64,000 nucleotides of DNA from Legionella sp. Its GTDB lineage: Bacteria > Pseudomonadota > Gammaproteobacteria > Legionellales > Legionellaceae. The translations under genes and the position numbers were made by a program. The stretch is from positions 27,444-91,443 of the forward strand of contig PEQK01000017.1 of NCBI GenBank assembly GCA_002786165.1, read 5' to 3'. This document shows, piece after piece, positions 63,251 to 64,000 of the stretch; the first letter of the stretch is position 1; each line of letters opens with the position of its first letter. Under the pieces are notes generated by a model. That model had not been told where the DNA came from, made no database searches, and saw only the letters and a list, made by a program, of their open reading frames with translations.

Positions 63251-64000
63251 ATGTCATTTTTAAACACAACGTTGGTATCAACCCTCTTAAACACTACTCG
63301 TGATATTATTATATTATTATCTCAAGAGAAAGTCGTGCTTAGGACTAACCATGTATTTGAAAAAATATTTCCAAAATACGGAGATATCATTGGCAAAAAT
63401 TTTTTAGATATTTTATCCGACGCAAAGCCACCCATCATAGAACTAGAGTTCAATTTACTACTTTCTAAAAAAACATTGGATCAAAAAATTGAAACATCAA
63501 ATGGGGAGATATTTTATTTTTCATGGTCATTAGAAAGCATTATTGACGAAGAACAAAACACTATATTTATAATAATAGGTAACGATATTACCGATTCAAA
63601 ACATATCGCTTTCCTCAATAAACAAAATCAAGCACAACTTGAAAGAATATCATCTTGTGTTCCAGGAAATTTTTATTGGAAAAATGCTCATGGTGAATAT
63701 TTAGGTTGCAATTTATCACTATTGAGTATGCTAGGGTTTCATTCCATAGAAGAAATTATTGGAAAAAATGATTATGACTTGTGGCCTGAACAAGCGGATG
63801 AAATCAGAAAACATGATAAACAAGTTATGTTATTAAAAAAAGCGGTATCTGGCGAAGAATCCGTTAAAATTGCTGATAAAAACATGTATTTTACGGTTAT
63901 TAAAATGCCTTTGTTCGGAGAGAATGATGAAATAATTGGTATCCTCGGAAACTCATTGGACATTACACCACAAAAAAATATGGAAGAGGAACTGAGAAAA
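63251..64000 (+). CDS. PAS-domain sensor protein, 5' part (runs off the window)
   Basis: 250 residues visible from ATG 63251; open to the last base. No membrane segment. Two PAS-like regions: about 15-120 (GKNFLDILSD, IIIGNDITDSK) and about 125-245 (VPGNFYWKNAHGEYLGCN, GKNDYDLWPEQADEI, GILGNSLDITPQK). The second matches PAS domains that precede histidine kinase cores in Legionella and Coxiella-type hybrid sensors; the kinase part would lie beyond 64000. It begins 36 bases after the NRPS-like gene with a weak ribosome site, so co-transcription is likely, and it may sense or control the product. Confidence 0.75.
   Translation, partial: MSFLNTTLVSTLLNTTRDIIILLSQEKVVLRTNHVFEKIFPKYGDIIGKNFLDILSDAKPPIIELEFNLLLSKKTLDQKIETSNGEIFYFSWSLESIIDEEQNTIFIIIGNDITDSKHIAFLNKQNQAQLERISSCVPGNFYWKNAHGEYLGCNLSLLSMLGFHSIEEIIGKNDYDLWPEQADEIRKHDKQVMLLKKAVSGEESVKIADKNMYFTVIKMPLFGENDEIIGILGNSLDITPQKNMEEELRK

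Overview
The window looks like a gammaproteobacterial chromosome of the Legionellales/Coxiella-like kind. Pointers are the AT-rich base use, ordinary housekeeping genes (rpsF-rpsR-rplI with a DUF2232 gene between them, tamA-tamB, 180-kDa-class NAD glutamate dehydrogenase, umuDC without a visible LexA box, panD, acs, hisC, phhB, type IV pilus minor pilins), and large eukaryote-like or effector-like proteins (NACHT NTPase with HEAT-like repeats, ankyrin-like protein, Hint-domain protein). The genus cannot be fixed from sequence alone; a host-associated or amoeba-associated lifestyle is inference.

Layout. (1) 0.3-13.1 kb, all on the minus strand, is an accessory surface/toxin-like locus. It holds a Hint-domain protein, a membrane-inserting-looking protein sharing a module with it, a haemagglutinin-repeat protein, and a repeated two-gene unit (membrane coiled-coil-like protein plus tiny two-helix membrane protein). 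One copy of that unit is cut by a decayed IS3-family element. (2) 13.3-20.7 kb is a patchwork of short-lived genes: a secreted small protein, a possible permuted papain-like protein, two further unknown proteins, then scattered remnants of a duplicate of the same block, an ankyrin-like 890-residue protein whose 3' end runs into one remnant, an IS66 fragment and a class-III aminotransferase stump. (3) 20.8-31.1 kb: an ATM1/HMT-type ABC exporter, an unknown protein, and a two-gene operon of a 1601-residue NACHT protein with a 575-residue repeat protein ending in a membrane anchor. (4) 31.6-57.2 kb is mostly core genome: HNH-like protein, tRNA-Lys, gdhB, an L,D-transpeptidase overlapping an aldehyde dehydrogenase gene, a thioredoxin-like protein, the ribosomal operon, a PcfJ-like protein, umuDC, a palindromic repeat array, tamBA, panD, acs, minor pilins including a PilV-PilW fusion, hisC and phhB. 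(5) 57.3-64.0 kb is very AT-rich: a FadL-type outer-membrane protein, divergent from a single-protein biosynthetic enzyme (formyltransferase, degenerate condensation, adenylation, carrier, reductase), followed by a PAS-domain protein that runs off the window.

The most notable items are the formyltransferase-NRPS-reductase, whose hand-read specificity code is valine-like (predicted product an N-formyl-valine aldehyde or alcohol); the NACHT/anchored-repeat pair; the repeated membrane-protein unit next to the haemagglutinin-like gene; and the dispersed duplicate block around 17-20 kb. No CRISPR array, prophage or complete insertion sequence was seen.
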